Source: an uncultured Gammaproteobacteria bacterium (GTDB taxonomy: Bacteria; Pseudomonadota; Gammaproteobacteria; DRJJ01). From it: DNA of 56,803 bases. The translations under genes and the position numbers were made by a program. A model generated the notes under the pieces. The model saw only the letters and a list, made by a program, of their open reading frames with translations. It was not told the origin of the DNA and searched no databases. Where the stretch lies: the NCBI GenBank assembly GCA_947258795.1, contig CAMYJU010000014.1, forward strand, positions 988-57,790, given 5' to 3'. This document shows positions 8,101 through 16,408 of this stretch, piece after piece (within the stretch, counting starts at the first letter, position 1; every line of letters begins with the position of its first letter).

Positions 8101-10091
8101 GCCGACGCACCTTCTGCCGCCTTGGCGTCCACAGCTGCTTGGACTCGAGACGGCGCGATGGCCGGGGCCTTGCGGTAGCGCCTGTCACTGGCCGCGAGCA
8201 AGCCACCAAGTGTCATGAATATCGCCCCTAGCCAGATCCAGCGCAGGAACGGCTTAACGTAGAGCCGGATAGTCCAGGCATTGTCAGGCAAGGGCTCGCC
8301 CATTGCTACAAACAGGTCACGGGTCAGGCCGGCGTCAATCCCCGCCTCGGTCATCGGATTCTGCTGGACGAAATAGATTCTTTTCTGTGGCGACAGCTGT
8401 GCGACCTGCTCGCCATCACGGAAGACCTGGATATCGCCCTGGGTGGCGCGATAGTTCGGTCCGGTTACATCCCGGATCCCCGAGAATTTGAACTCATACC
8501 CGGCCAGGTTGAAACTGTCGCCGACCAGCATACGCAGATCTTTTTCGACACTATAGGCCGTGGTCAGTGCAATACCGGTTGCAAACACCGCGATACCGAG
8601 GTGGGCAATGGTCATACCATAGATATGCAATGGTACTGTTTTCAGTCTGGACAGATCAAAGCCACGGCTGAAGGCGTGACCGGCAAACATCTGCAAGGTA
8701 GTGAGCGTGACCCAGACAGCCAGCCCGACACCCAGAGCCGCACCCCAGGTAAATTCAGGCAAAAACAGCGCCGGTGTCACCAGCCCGGCTACGATACTGA
8801 TAATGAACAACAGGCCGGTTTTTCCGATCAGTCGTTTTGGATCATCGCTTTTCCAGCGTGTTAATGCACCGATACCGACCAGGATTGCCAGAGGCGCCAT
8901 CAACGGGATGAACACGGCATTGAAGTAAGGCGGACCGACCGAAATCTTGCCCTGATCCAATGCATCCATAAACAGCGGATACAGTGTGCCCAGTAAAATA
9001 CTGGCTGCGGTCACGACCAGCAGGATGTTATTCATCAACATGAGGGTCTCGCGTGAAAACAGGCTGAACATGCCGACACTGCGTATAGACGGCGCACGCC
9101 ACGCATACAGGGCCAGGGAAATACTGACTACCAGCACCAGGAAGATCAGGATAAACACACCACGGGTCGGATCAGATGCGAACGCATGCACCGAGGTCAG
9201 TACACCGGAACGCACCAGGAAGGTGCCCAGCAGACTGAGTGAGAAGGTAAACACGGCCAGTAATATGGTCCAGGCCTTGAATACACTGCGTTTTTCCGTA
9301 ACTGCCAGTGAATGGATCAGCGCGGTGCCGACCAACCAGGGCATGAACGATGCATTTTCAACCGGGTCCCAGAACCACCAGCCACCCCAGCCGAGTTCGT
9401 AATAGGCCCACCAGCTGCCGAGCGCAATGCCTGCGGTCAGAAACGCCCAGGCGACTGTCGTCCATGGACGTGACCAGCGTGCCCAGGCCGTATCCATGCG
9501 CCCACTGAGCATGGCTGCAACTGCAAACGCGAATGCGACCGAGAATCCGACATAGCCCATGTACAGGATAGGCGGGTGTATGGCCATGCCGATATCCTGC
9601 AACAGCGGATTCAGGTCACGACCGTCGATCGGTGCCGGCAACAGGCGCTCAAACGGGGTAGAGGTCATGACAATAAACAGCAAGATGCCAAAACTGACAA
9701 AGCCCATCACGCCGAGCACACGGGCTATGATGTGGTCCGGCACGCTGCGACTGAACACGCTCACAGCAATGGTCCAGACCGCGAGTATCATCGCCCACAG
9801 CAGCATCGAGCCTTCGTGTCCGCCCCATACACCGGAAATCCGGTACATCAGCGGCAGTGAGGTATTGGAATGTTGAGAGACATACAATACCGAAAAGTCA
9901 TTCACGATGAAAGAATAGGTCAGGCTCGCATAGGCCAGTGTCACAAACAGGACCTGGGTCATCGCCAGTGGCTTGGCCACGGCTATCCAGGAAGGAATAC
10001 CGCGAGCCGCACCGGCTATCGGTAGTACCGTTTGCAGCAATGCCAGGCACAGGGCCAGCATCAGCGCGAAATGTCCCAGTTCAGGTATCAT
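8097..10091 (-). CDS. ccmF: Cytochrome c haem lyase subunit CcmF
   Basis: A 664-residue polytopic membrane protein that ligates haem to apocytochrome c. WGGHEGS (89-95) and the tryptophan-rich haem-handling WWD domain (about 234-252, GWGGWWFWDPVENAS) are both intact, and conserved haem-ligand histidines lie nearby. Length matches the family. A large periplasmic loop precedes the last transmembrane helix, near the C-terminus. It overlaps ccmE and ccmG by 4 bp each. Confidence 0.97.
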   Translation of the reverse strand: MIPELGHFALMLALCLALLQTVLPIAGAARGIPSWIAVAKPLAMTQVLFVTLAYASLTYSFIVNDFSVLYVSQHSNTSLPLMYRISGVWGGHEGSMLLWAMILAVWTIAVSVFSRSVPDHIIARVLGVMGFVSFGILLFIVMTSTPFERLLPAPIDGRDLNPLLQDIGMAIHPPILYMGYVGFSVAFAFAVAAMLSGRMDTAWARWSRPWTTVAWAFLTAGIALGSWWAYYELGWGGWWFWDPVENASFMPWLVGTALIHSLAVTEKRSVFKAWTILLAVFTFSLSLLGTFLVRSGVLTSVHAFASDPTRGVFILIFLVLVVSISLALYAWRAPSIRSVGMFSLFSRETLMLMNNILLVVTAASILLGTLYPLFMDALDQGKISVGPPYFNAVFIPLMAPLAILVGIGALTRWKSDDPKRLIGKTGLLFIISIVAGLVTPALFLPEFTWGAALGVGLAVWVTLTTLQMFAGHAFSRGFDLSRLKTVPLHIYGMTIAHLGIAVFATGIALTTAYSVEKDLRMLVGDSFNLAGYEFKFSGIRDVTGPNYRATQGDIQVFRDGEQVAQLSPQKRIYFVQQNPMTEAGIDAGLTRDLFVAMGEPLPDNAWTIRLYVKPFLRWIWLGAIFMTLGGLLAASDRRYRKAPAIAPSRVQAAVDAKAAEGASA

Positions 10092-10543
10092 TTTTTCGTT
10101 TCCAGTCCAGGGTTATTCATAACCGGTTTCTTCATACTCGCAGCCACCTCGGGAGGCATATATTCCTCATCGTGCTTGGCGAGCACCTCGGATGCGACAA
10201 ACACACCCTGTGTATTCAGTTTACCGTTGGCGATAATGCCCTGCCCTTCACGAAACAGGTCTGGCAGGATACCGGTATACTGTATGGTCACACTTTCCGC
10301 ATAATCGGTCACATCAAAGCGTACCGTCAGGCCATCCTGTTCCCGTTGTACACTGCCTTCCTTGACCATTCCACCTAGACGAAAGTTCCGGTTCTCGGGT
10401 GCCTTACCCTGTACCACCTCTGATGGATCGATGAAATACAACAGGTTCGACTGGAATGCCGTTACCGCAAGACCAACCGCGATACCGATACCGACGATCA
10501 GCATAACCACCATGATCATTCGTCTGCGTCTTGTGGGTGTCAT
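10088..10543 (-). CDS. ccmE: Periplasmic haem chaperone CcmE
   Basis: A 151-residue protein with a single N-terminal membrane anchor (about 9-30) and an OB-fold domain. The covalent haem-binding histidine is His124 in LAKHDEEYMPPE, with the conserved Tyr128 four residues on. CcmE receives haem from CcmC and passes it to CcmF in the periplasm. The ATGA junction overlaps the ccmD stop, and the C-terminus overlaps ccmF. Confidence 0.96.
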   Translation of the reverse strand: MTPTRRRRMIMVVMLIVGIGIAVGLAVTAFQSNLLYFIDPSEVVQGKAPENRNFRLGGMVKEGSVQREQDGLTVRFDVTDYAESVTIQYTGILPDLFREGQGIIANGKLNTQGVFVASEVLAKHDEEYMPPEVAASMKKPVMNNPGLETKK

Positions 10544-10701
10544 GAACTTTTCTCCCGCCTTAGTCGGCTGATTAAATCCTGCAGAATCTTTTTACGATGT
10601 ACCCGGGCTGCGACAAGGTTACCCAGTAACAATACCAGCGCGAGCGCATAGGAACTCCACACGTACAGGCCATAACCGCCCATATCGAAAAACGCTTTCA
10701 C
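10540..10701 (-). CDS. ccmD: Haem exporter protein CcmD (small membrane protein)
   Basis: A 53-codon frame between ccmC and ccmE. Read from a GTG at 10701 it encodes VKAFFDMGGYGLYVW, a single transmembrane helix (about 13-31), then a basic cytoplasmic tail with RVHRKK and RLRR. The motif GGYxxYVWxSYA and the charged tail are characteristic of CcmD, which helps release holo-CcmE from the CcmABC complex. It is stitched into the operon by 4-base overlaps: GTGA with the ccmC stop and ATGA with the ccmE start. Confidence 0.92.
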   Translation of the reverse strand: MKAFFDMGGYGLYVWSSYALALVLLLGNLVAARVHRKKILQDLISRLRREKSS

Positions 10702-11441
10702 AATTTCACCTTTGCAACAATATCACGCGCCCATGCGGAACGACGTTCATTAAACAACACATCGGCACGCGCACGTACCAGTACTACCGTGAAGTAATAC
10801 AGCTTGAATGCTACCGCCATAACCAGTAATGGAATTAACATATCGATATGGATGGATGGCTTATCGAATTTCGTAACCGTTGCACCCTGATGCAGTGTAT
10901 TCCACCAATCTACCGAGTAGTGGATGATCGGGATATTCACCACGCCGACCAGTGCCAGGATCGCACCCGCGCGTGCCGCGGTACGCTTGTCTTCGATCGC
11001 CGTAGTCAGACCCATATAGCCCAGGTACAGAAACAGCAGTATCAGCTCGGATGTCAGGCGTGCATCCCAGGCCCACCAGGTGCCCCACATCGGCTTGCCC
11101 CAGAGTGAACCTGTGGCCAGCGCCAAAACAGTAAACGATGCCCCTAGTGGTGCCGAGGCCTGGGCCATTACATCCGCGATCTTGATGCGCCAGATCAGGC
11201 CTATCGCACCGGCTACCGCAAGGATCATGTAAACGAACATGGACATCCACGCAGCCGGCACATGGATATACATGATGCGCGCACTTTCACCCTGCTGGTA
11301 ATCCGGTGGCGAGGTGATCAGGGCTCCATATAAACCGTATAGAAACAGGATCACCGTAATCGCAGCGGTCCACGGAATGACCTTTCCCGCGATCCGATAA
11401 AAATGTTTCGGAGATCCAAACTTGTGTATCCAGGTATACAT
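10698..11441 (-). CDS. ccmC: Haem transporter subunit CcmC
   Basis: A 247-residue protein with six transmembrane helices. It carries the tryptophan-rich motif WGTWWAWDARLT (119-130), which presents haem to CcmE, plus periplasmic histidines around residues 60 (MYIHVP) and about 184 (IHYSVDWW) that flank the WWD domain. It loads haem onto CcmE and acts with CcmAB. The stop overlaps ccmD; ccmB ends 2 bp before its start. Confidence 0.96.
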   Translation of the reverse strand: MYTWIHKFGSPKHFYRIAGKVIPWTAAITVILFLYGLYGALITSPPDYQQGESARIMYIHVPAAWMSMFVYMILAVAGAIGLIWRIKIADVMAQASAPLGASFTVLALATGSLWGKPMWGTWWAWDARLTSELILLFLYLGYMGLTTAIEDKRTAARAGAILALVGVVNIPIIHYSVDWWNTLHQGATVTKFDKPSIHIDMLIPLLVMAVAFKLYYFTVVLVRARADVLFNERRSAWARDIVAKVKL

Positions 11442-11443
11442 AC

Positions 11444-12112
11444 TTAATTCAAACTCACTCTCAAGGCTGCTGCAATCGCCAGTGGCGTCAGGGTGATAGC
11501 CAACATCAGCATCGAACCCAGAAACGTCAGTTGCGCCGTAACTGCCAGTCCGGCAGCAGCGTCATTAACCGCACCGGCAGCAAAAATCAGCACCGGGATA
11601 TATAACGGTAAAACCAGGATGGATAATAACATCCCGCCGCGACGTAGTCCCACTGTTAGCGCAACTCCGACCGATCCGACCAGGCTCAGCACCGGTGTAC
11701 CCAATAATAACGTCAGCATCAGTGTACCCAATGCGGCATCCTTGATGTGGAGCATAGACGCCAATAATGGGGACATTAAAATAAGTGGGACACCGGTCAC
11801 ACACCAGTGCGCCAGCACCTTCGCAAAAACCAGCATGGTGAGCGGCTGCGGGCTCAGCACGATCTGTTCCAGCGCACCATCAGCAAAATCGGAACGGAAT
11901 ACGGCATCCAGCGATAACAACGCTGCCAGCAGGGCCGCCACCCACACCACGCCTGAGGCGATGGTACTCAGTACCCTGCTCTCCGGCCCCAATGCCAGTG
12001 GAAACAGGCTGATAATAATCACGAAAAACAGCAACGGATTAATCAATTCACTGCGGTGCCGGTAGGCCAACAGGATATCCCGGTTAAACATCGCAACAAA
12101 TGCGCGAAACAT
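11444..12112 (-). CDS. ccmB: Haem exporter membrane subunit CcmB
   Basis: A 222-residue, six-helix membrane protein that forms the permease part of the CcmAB ABC complex. Recognisable features are the N-terminal RDILLAYRHRSELINPLLFF segment, the FADGALEQIVLSPQPL segment characteristic of CcmB, and the glycine-rich hydrophobic stretches. CcmAB uses ATP to release holo-CcmE from CcmC. It lies 2 bp from both ccmA and ccmC. Confidence 0.95.
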   Translation of the reverse strand: MFRAFVAMFNRDILLAYRHRSELINPLLFFVIIISLFPLALGPESRVLSTIASGVVWVAALLAALLSLDAVFRSDFADGALEQIVLSPQPLTMLVFAKVLAHWCVTGVPLILMSPLLASMLHIKDAALGTLMLTLLLGTPVLSLVGSVGVALTVGLRRGGMLLSILVLPLYIPVLIFAAGAVNDAAAGLAVTAQLTFLGSMLMLAITLTPLAIAAALRVSLN

Positions 12113-12114
12113 GG

Positions 12115-12780
12115 CTATTGACCCCCCAAATGGACAGAAGGTTCAGACAGATGTGACAGAGCCATACTCTGGTGAGAGGTCAGCAGCGCGATACCGCCAC
12201 GTTCACAATGCGCGGTAATCAGGGATTCCACCACCTTTATACCCATACGATCCATAGCAGTATAGGGTTCGTCCAGCACCCAGATTGCCGCGTCACTGAG
12301 CAATATCCGCGCGATACCGAGGCGGCGACGCTGGCCGGCAGACAGGGTTCTGGCCGGTGAAAATTCGAAACCCGCCAGTCCCACGGTCTCCAGCAGGGTC
12401 GAAAGGTCGTGGTTCGAGTCATGATTAGCGAACAGTTTCTGCATAAAAGTCAGGTTTTCCTGTACGGTCAGCTCGTCTTTAATACCATGCAGATGACCAA
12501 GGTAGGCCAGTTGTTCCTGAAACTCCAGCCGGGCGCTGCGGATATTCTGGCCGTTGAATTCAACATCGCCCTGATCGGCCAGGATCAGGCCGCACATAAT
12601 GCGTAACAGGGTGGTTTTCCCTGATCCATTCGGACCCTCTATTTGCAGTACCCGGCCCGATTTCAGCGTAAAAGACAGGTCTTCAAACAAGGGCCGGTCG
12701 TCGCGCGACATAAACAGTCCGCACGCAGCAAGGGTTGTTTCGGGAACCGGCCTGAGTTCAGGCAAGGGATGTGATGTCAT
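12115..12780 (-). CDS. ccmA: Haem exporter ATP-binding subunit CcmA
   Basis: A 221-residue ABC ATPase, first gene of the ccm operon. Walker A is GPNGSGKTT (49-57), the signature is LSAGQRRR (146-153) and Walker B is AIWVLDEP (165-172), followed by the CcmA-type YTAMD. The signature carries three arginines where many CcmA proteins have QQRR, a minor variation. The gene diverges from the DHH phosphoesterase gene across a gap of about 100 bp that should hold both promoters. Confidence 0.95.
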   Translation of the reverse strand: MTSHPLPELRPVPETTLAACGLFMSRDDRPLFEDLSFTLKSGRVLQIEGPNGSGKTTLLRIMCGLILADQGDVEFNGQNIRSARLEFQEQLAYLGHLHGIKDELTVQENLTFMQKLFANHDSNHDLSTLLETVGLAGFEFSPARTLSAGQRRRLGIARILLSDAAIWVLDEPYTAMDRMGIKVVESLITAHCERGGIALLTSHQSMALSHLSEPSVHLGGQ

Positions 12781-12886
12781 CTGTTCTTAATAAATGTTGT
12801 GGACTGGTATGTGATTCAGCATGCTGCTATTCTGCCACAGCACTTGTAAAGTCGCCATGCCGATAACAATAAAAGAGTCTGTTTTT

Positions 12887-13846
12887 ATGTCAAATTTTGA
12901 TGTTTTTAACGGTGACGCCGACGGTATATGCGCCCTGATTCAGCTACGCCAGCACCAACCGCTGCAGAGTACCCGGGTTACCGGGGTAAAGCGCGATATC
13001 AACCTGTTAAAACGGGTTGACGCCAGCGCCGGTGATCAGGTCACCGTGCTCGATGTTTCACTGGACAAGAACCGTGACGCCCTGCTGAAGGTCCTGGATC
13101 AAGGCGCTGAAGTACTGTATTTCGATCACCATTTTGCCGGTGACATTCCCGAGCACCCGTCACTGACAACACATATCGACACCAGCCCGACCACCTGTAC
13201 CAGCCTGCTGGTCGATCAGTATCTGCACGGCGCCTATCGCGCCTGGGCTGTGACCGCCGCATTTGGTGATAATTTTCATGACAGCGCAATCGAGGCTGCT
13301 AAACCGCTTGCGCTATCAGCACAACAGCTTTCCCGATTACAGGAACTCGGCACCTACATCAACTACAACGGCTATGGCAGCGATATCAGTGATCTGCATT
13401 TCGACCCGGACCGGCTTTATCAATTGATGCTGCCTTACGCAGATCCACTGGACTTTATTGCGTCCGACCCCAGCTTCCAACAACTGCAAACAGGTTACCA
13501 GGAAGATATGCGTCTGGCCGAGGAACTGAAAGCGGAACTTGAAAATACAGCCAATGCCGTGTTTGTGTTGCCCGATGCGTCCTGGGCCAGGCGTGTCAGC
13601 GGGGTATATGGCAATGAACTGGCTCGAACACACCAGCAACGGGCGCATGCCCTGCTCACACACAAGCCCGACGGCGGTTACCTGGTCAGTGTCAGGGCGC
13701 CGCTGTCAAATCGCAATGGCGCCGACACCCTGTGTCGACAGTTTGATACCGGAGGTGGTCGCGCGGCCGCGGCCGGTATCAATCACCTGCCTGACGCAGA
13801 TTTCGATAATTTTGTAAAACGTTTCCAGGAAACCTACCCGGGCTAG
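12887..13846 (+). CDS. DHH-family phosphoesterase
   Basis: A 319-residue protein from the ATG at 12887. The frame continues upstream to 12821, but family members start with a short residue run before DVFNGDADGICAL, which matches this ATG. The metal-binding motifs are GDADG near the N-terminus and YFDHHF about 80 residues in. The C-terminal half contains a DHHA1-like region with a glycine-rich GGGRAAAAG. Such proteins are Mn-dependent phosphoesterases (RecJ, NrnA or exopolyphosphatase relatives), and the substrate of this subgroup is unknown to me. It stands alone, divergent from ccmA and convergent with yajQ. Confidence 0.82.
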   Translation: MSNFDVFNGDADGICALIQLRQHQPLQSTRVTGVKRDINLLKRVDASAGDQVTVLDVSLDKNRDALLKVLDQGAEVLYFDHHFAGDIPEHPSLTTHIDTSPTTCTSLLVDQYLHGAYRAWAVTAAFGDNFHDSAIEAAKPLALSAQQLSRLQELGTYINYNGYGSDISDLHFDPDRLYQLMLPYADPLDFIASDPSFQQLQTGYQEDMRLAEELKAELENTANAVFVLPDASWARRVSGVYGNELARTHQQRAHALLTHKPDGGYLVSVRAPLSNRNGADTLCRQFDTGGGRAAAAGINHLPDADFDNFVKRFQETYPG

Positions 13847-13927
13847 CACCATCTGGCCCGTCGCCATTGCTTTCCCAAAAATATAATCGAAATACCGTGT
13901 GTACAACTTTTGACCCCCTCACCCCAA

Positions 13928-13948
13928 CCCTCTCCCTAAGGGAGAGGG
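13928..13948. repeat. 21-nt palindromic repeat, copy 2
   Basis: The same 10-base arms as at 148-168 (CCCTCTCCCT and AGGGAGAGGG) around one A. It is preceded by CCCCTCACCCCAAC, a flank often seen with such repeats in proteobacterial genomes. It sits between the convergent DHH phosphoesterase and yajQ genes. There is no T-run on either side, so it is not a classical terminator. Confidence 0.7.
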
Positions 13949-13996
13949 AATTGATAGGACAGCAATGACCCATCACCGTCATGACTGGTCGGCCCA

Positions 13997-14479
13997 CTAA
14001 TCCCGAAAGTTCTGGAACTGCAACGGCAGGCCGAGCTCGGCTTCCTTTAACATGGAGATGACCTGCTGCAGGTCATCGCGCTTTTTCCCGGTCACCCTGA
14101 CCTGGTCGCCCTGTATCGCCGCCTGCACCTTCATTTTTTTATCCTTGACCATTTTAACGATCTTGCGCGCCAGGTCCTTGTCGACACCCTGCAAAACCTT
14201 GACCTGCTGTTGTGCACGATTGTTGGCAATCGTCACCTCGCCCGTCTCCAGGCAGCCGACATCAATACCCCGTTTTGCCAGTTTACCACGCAGGATTTCA
14301 TCAATCTGTTTCACCTGGAAATCACTTTCCGATTCAATCAGCAGGTTTTCATCCATCTGCTTGATTTTTGAATTGGTACCCTTGAAATCAAAACGATTGC
14401 CTATTTCCCTGTTGGCCTGATCCACGGCATTGGTCAGTTCGTGCTGGTCAACCTCTGAAACCACGTCGAATGATGGCAT
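13997..14479 (-). CDS. yajQ: YajQ family nucleotide-binding protein
   Basis: A 160-residue protein, normal length for the UPF0234/YajQ family, starting MPSFDVVSE and ending LGLPLQFQNFRD as family members do. It has two ferredoxin-like domains. YajQ proteins bind nucleotides and RNA, and a Xanthomonas member acts as a cyclic-di-GMP-responsive effector; that role is not demonstrated here. A very strong ribosome binding site (GGGGAGGAGG) precedes the ATG. The gene is monocistronic. Confidence 0.95.
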   Translation of the reverse strand: MPSFDVVSEVDQHELTNAVDQANREIGNRFDFKGTNSKIKQMDENLLIESESDFQVKQIDEILRGKLAKRGIDVGCLETGEVTIANNRAQQQVKVLQGVDKDLARKIVKMVKDKKMKVQAAIQGDQVRVTGKKRDDLQQVISMLKEAELGLPLQFQNFRD

Positions 14480-14565
14480 GAACGCCTCCTCCCCTTGAAT
14501 ATCAACCAGAAAGCAACTGCGTTATAATAACCGACTACACACAAGTTCTCACCAGGGTTTTTTAT

Positions 14566-14856
14566 ATGGCTACTATCCAGATTACCGACAAGCTAATGAA
14601 CGACATCATGGACGTCATTATCAAACACGACGAGGAGGCCATTGATGCCGGCATTGGTGCGCAGTATATGTCCGCACTGGTTGGCTACATGATCGCCCGC
14701 TACCCGTCTACCAATACCCAGAAAAAGGAAATCATGCACCATCTGACACAGTTCTCCGAGCACGTCATGCTCGACAATATCGAGCCGGAAGAAGAACCGG
14801 GGGCGGAACCCGGTGAAAATGAAGCCTTTGGCGTATGGAAACCGGGAGATGAGTAA
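14566..14856 (+). CDS. Small acidic protein of unknown function
   Basis: Ninety-six residues, mostly helical (MATIQITDKLMNDIMDVIIK...), ending in an acidic Glu/Pro/Gly-rich tail that finishes VWKPGDE. I do not recognise a family. There is no signal peptide or membrane helix, so it is probably cytoplasmic. A TATAAT box at 14523-14528 lies about 40 bp upstream of the ATG, though its -35 is poor. The stop codon overlaps the start of the next gene (TAATG), so the two are very likely translated together. It is divergent from yajQ. Confidence 0.7.
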   Translation: MATIQITDKLMNDIMDVIIKHDEEAIDAGIGAQYMSALVGYMIARYPSTNTQKKEIMHHLTQFSEHVMLDNIEPEEEPGAEPGENEAFGVWKPGDE

Positions 14857-15071
14857 TGCGCAACCTGGATAGCTACGCTGACAATGATCTGAAACTGATT
14901 TACCGACTGCTGCATGATGGACTGGCCAGCAATCCGGAGCTGATGGACAGCGAACTGCTACATGACCTGCAGACCATACTACAACAAAAGGCAAAACATG
15001 ACGGCGTCGATGTATCCATGCACTCGCAGTGGGCAGCCTGGTTAAGCGGGTTGCCACAGGAACTGGGTTGA
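14856..15071 (+). CDS. Small protein of unknown function, coupled to the preceding gene
   Basis: Seventy-one residues, helical and soluble, starting MRNLDSYADNDLKLIYRLLHDGL and ending LSGLPQELG. Its ATG overlaps the stop of the preceding small gene as TAATG, which is typical of translational coupling and suggests the two proteins act together. No domain is recognised. A decayed GGDEF fragment begins a few bases after its stop. Confidence 0.65.
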   Translation: MRNLDSYADNDLKLIYRLLHDGLASNPELMDSELLHDLQTILQQKAKHDGVDVSMHSQWAAWLSGLPQELG

Positions 15072-15081
15072 ATCAAAATGA

Positions 15082-15276
15082 TCAACAACATACCGGGACA
15101 CCGGTACAAGAAAACAAGAAGAGATAATTGAAAGAAAAAAAGCAGAAAATGAGCTTGAACAATTAGCGACAATAGACCCGCTGACACTGTTGTACAATCG
15201 AAGAACATTCGATGAATTATTGGAGACGGCAATAAAAACGCCGCTCGTTCTTCGCTCTGCTTTTTGCCACCGGTGA
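15082..15276 (+). pseudogene. Remnant of a PAS-GGDEF diguanylate cyclase
   Basis: An open stretch without a start codon reads YRDTGTRKQEEII, then ERKKAENELEQLATIDPLT, then LLYNRRTFDELL. The first part is the C-cap linker of a PAS domain and the second is the entry helix of a GGDEF domain, normally DPLTGLYNRR. After about 50 residues the frame breaks. A neighbouring frame then gives FFALLFATGD, resembling the next GGDEF strand, and near 15300 GRMNQV resembles the usual GGDEF ending. The GGDEF signature itself is missing. This is a gene eroded by frameshift and internal deletion. Confidence 0.65.
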
Positions 15277-15334
15277 TTTGCGACGTTGACAGTACGCGGA
15301 TATCACGATCGAAGGAAGAATGAATCAGGTTTCC

Positions 15335-16168
15335 CTAGGCATCAACTTCAAGTTCGACCTGATAACCGCCATGTCGACGTATATTGATCACACCGCCATC
15401 CAGTAATAGATATTGCCCCTTGATACCTTCCAGTCGACCCTGTATCTCCGGGCTTTTATCCAGGTTCAGGGAGGTAACCTTCTCCGGGTAATGCTCGACC
15501 GGATAGTCCAGCATCACCACCTCGTGATCAAGGAACTCTACCGAGTCCTCTCCGAAACGCTGCTGGCTTTGACTGATTTCATCATCACACAGCTCCAGCA
15601 GGCGATCGCGCATCGCGGCCAGGTCGAGCTCCTCAGTGTCGTTTTTCAGCATACGCCGCCAGTTGGTCTTGTCCGCGACATGCTGCTTAAAAGCAACTTC
15701 CAGCAAACCGGACTGAAAACGTGATTTGACCCGGAGTATCGGCAAGGCCTGTACTGCACCCTGGTCTATCCAGCGCGTCGGTATCTGTGACTGCCGGGTG
15801 ATGCCAATCTTGACACCCGAGGTGTTGGATAAATAGATGATATGGGGCTGCATGCAGTGCTGCCGTCCCCAGTCCTCATCACGGCAGGTACCCTGGTCAA
15901 AATGACACTTTTCCGGACTGACGATACAACTGTCGCACTCAGGCAACTTCCTGAAGCAGGGGTAGCAGTAGCCCTGGCTAAAACTCTTGTTGGTGCGTCG
16001 TCCACAGGCGATACAGTGAATCTCGCCGGTATGACGCATCGACAGGCGATGGCCAATCAATGTATTCAGATCGATCGGCGCTTCACCGGCTATTAACTTG
16101 TAGCGAACCGGCGAACCCAGCTCAGTTTTCATTTTATGTAAATCAAAGGTATACATTATATTCTTCAT
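15335..16168 (-). CDS. DUF2797-like protein with zinc-finger cysteines
   Basis: A 277-residue cytoplasmic protein. The N-terminal third carries nine cysteines (52, 55, 68, 71, 78, 81, 88, 95, 105), arranged as CIAC, CYPC and CDSC pairs likely to bind zinc. Next comes IIYLSNTSGVKIGIT (110-124), then Arg132 and a Glu in LLEVAF (157), a layout like GIY-YIG nuclease folds. The C-terminal part is acidic. I assign it to the DUF2797 family from memory; function is unknown. Later ATGs at codons 5 and 13 are alternative starts. It is a single gene. Confidence 0.65.
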   Translation of the reverse strand: MKNIMYTFDLHKMKTELGSPVRYKLIAGEAPIDLNTLIGHRLSMRHTGEIHCIACGRRTNKSFSQGYCYPCFRKLPECDSCIVSPEKCHFDQGTCRDEDWGRQHCMQPHIIYLSNTSGVKIGITRQSQIPTRWIDQGAVQALPILRVKSRFQSGLLEVAFKQHVADKTNWRRMLKNDTEELDLAAMRDRLLELCDDEISQSQQRFGEDSVEFLDHEVVMLDYPVEHYPEKVTSLNLDKSPEIQGRLEGIKGQYLLLDGGVINIRRHGGYQVELEVDA

Positions 16169-16362
16169 GTTACTTGTTAGTATCTGTCAGCCTGCCTGGG
16201 TACTGTTAATGCCGCTCGACTCAGGCGCAGACCACCCTACCTGAAGCCGGATGGTGGCGCAACGCATGCGTACATACCTTACGTTGCAGGCATAGACAAC
16301 GGCTCGCAACAACCTGAAACGCTTCATCCTGAACCGAAGGCAGCCAGGCTGGCTATGAATAA

Positions 16363-16384
16363 TGAATATTATCTTGAATATTCA
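16363..16384. promoter_or_regulatory. Palindromic operator upstream of tetR
   Basis: TGAATATT (16363-16370), six spacer bases, then AATATTCA (16377-16384): a perfect inverted repeat of 8-base arms. The same 22-bp layout recurs at 17055-17076 before the RND permease gene. It is followed directly by the 12-base palindrome CACAGATCTGTG (16383-16394). A site here would let the TetR protein repress its own gene, provided tetR starts at 16409. Confidence 0.65.
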
Positions 16385-16408
16385 CAGATCTGTGCTTTAC
16401 TGGATGAC

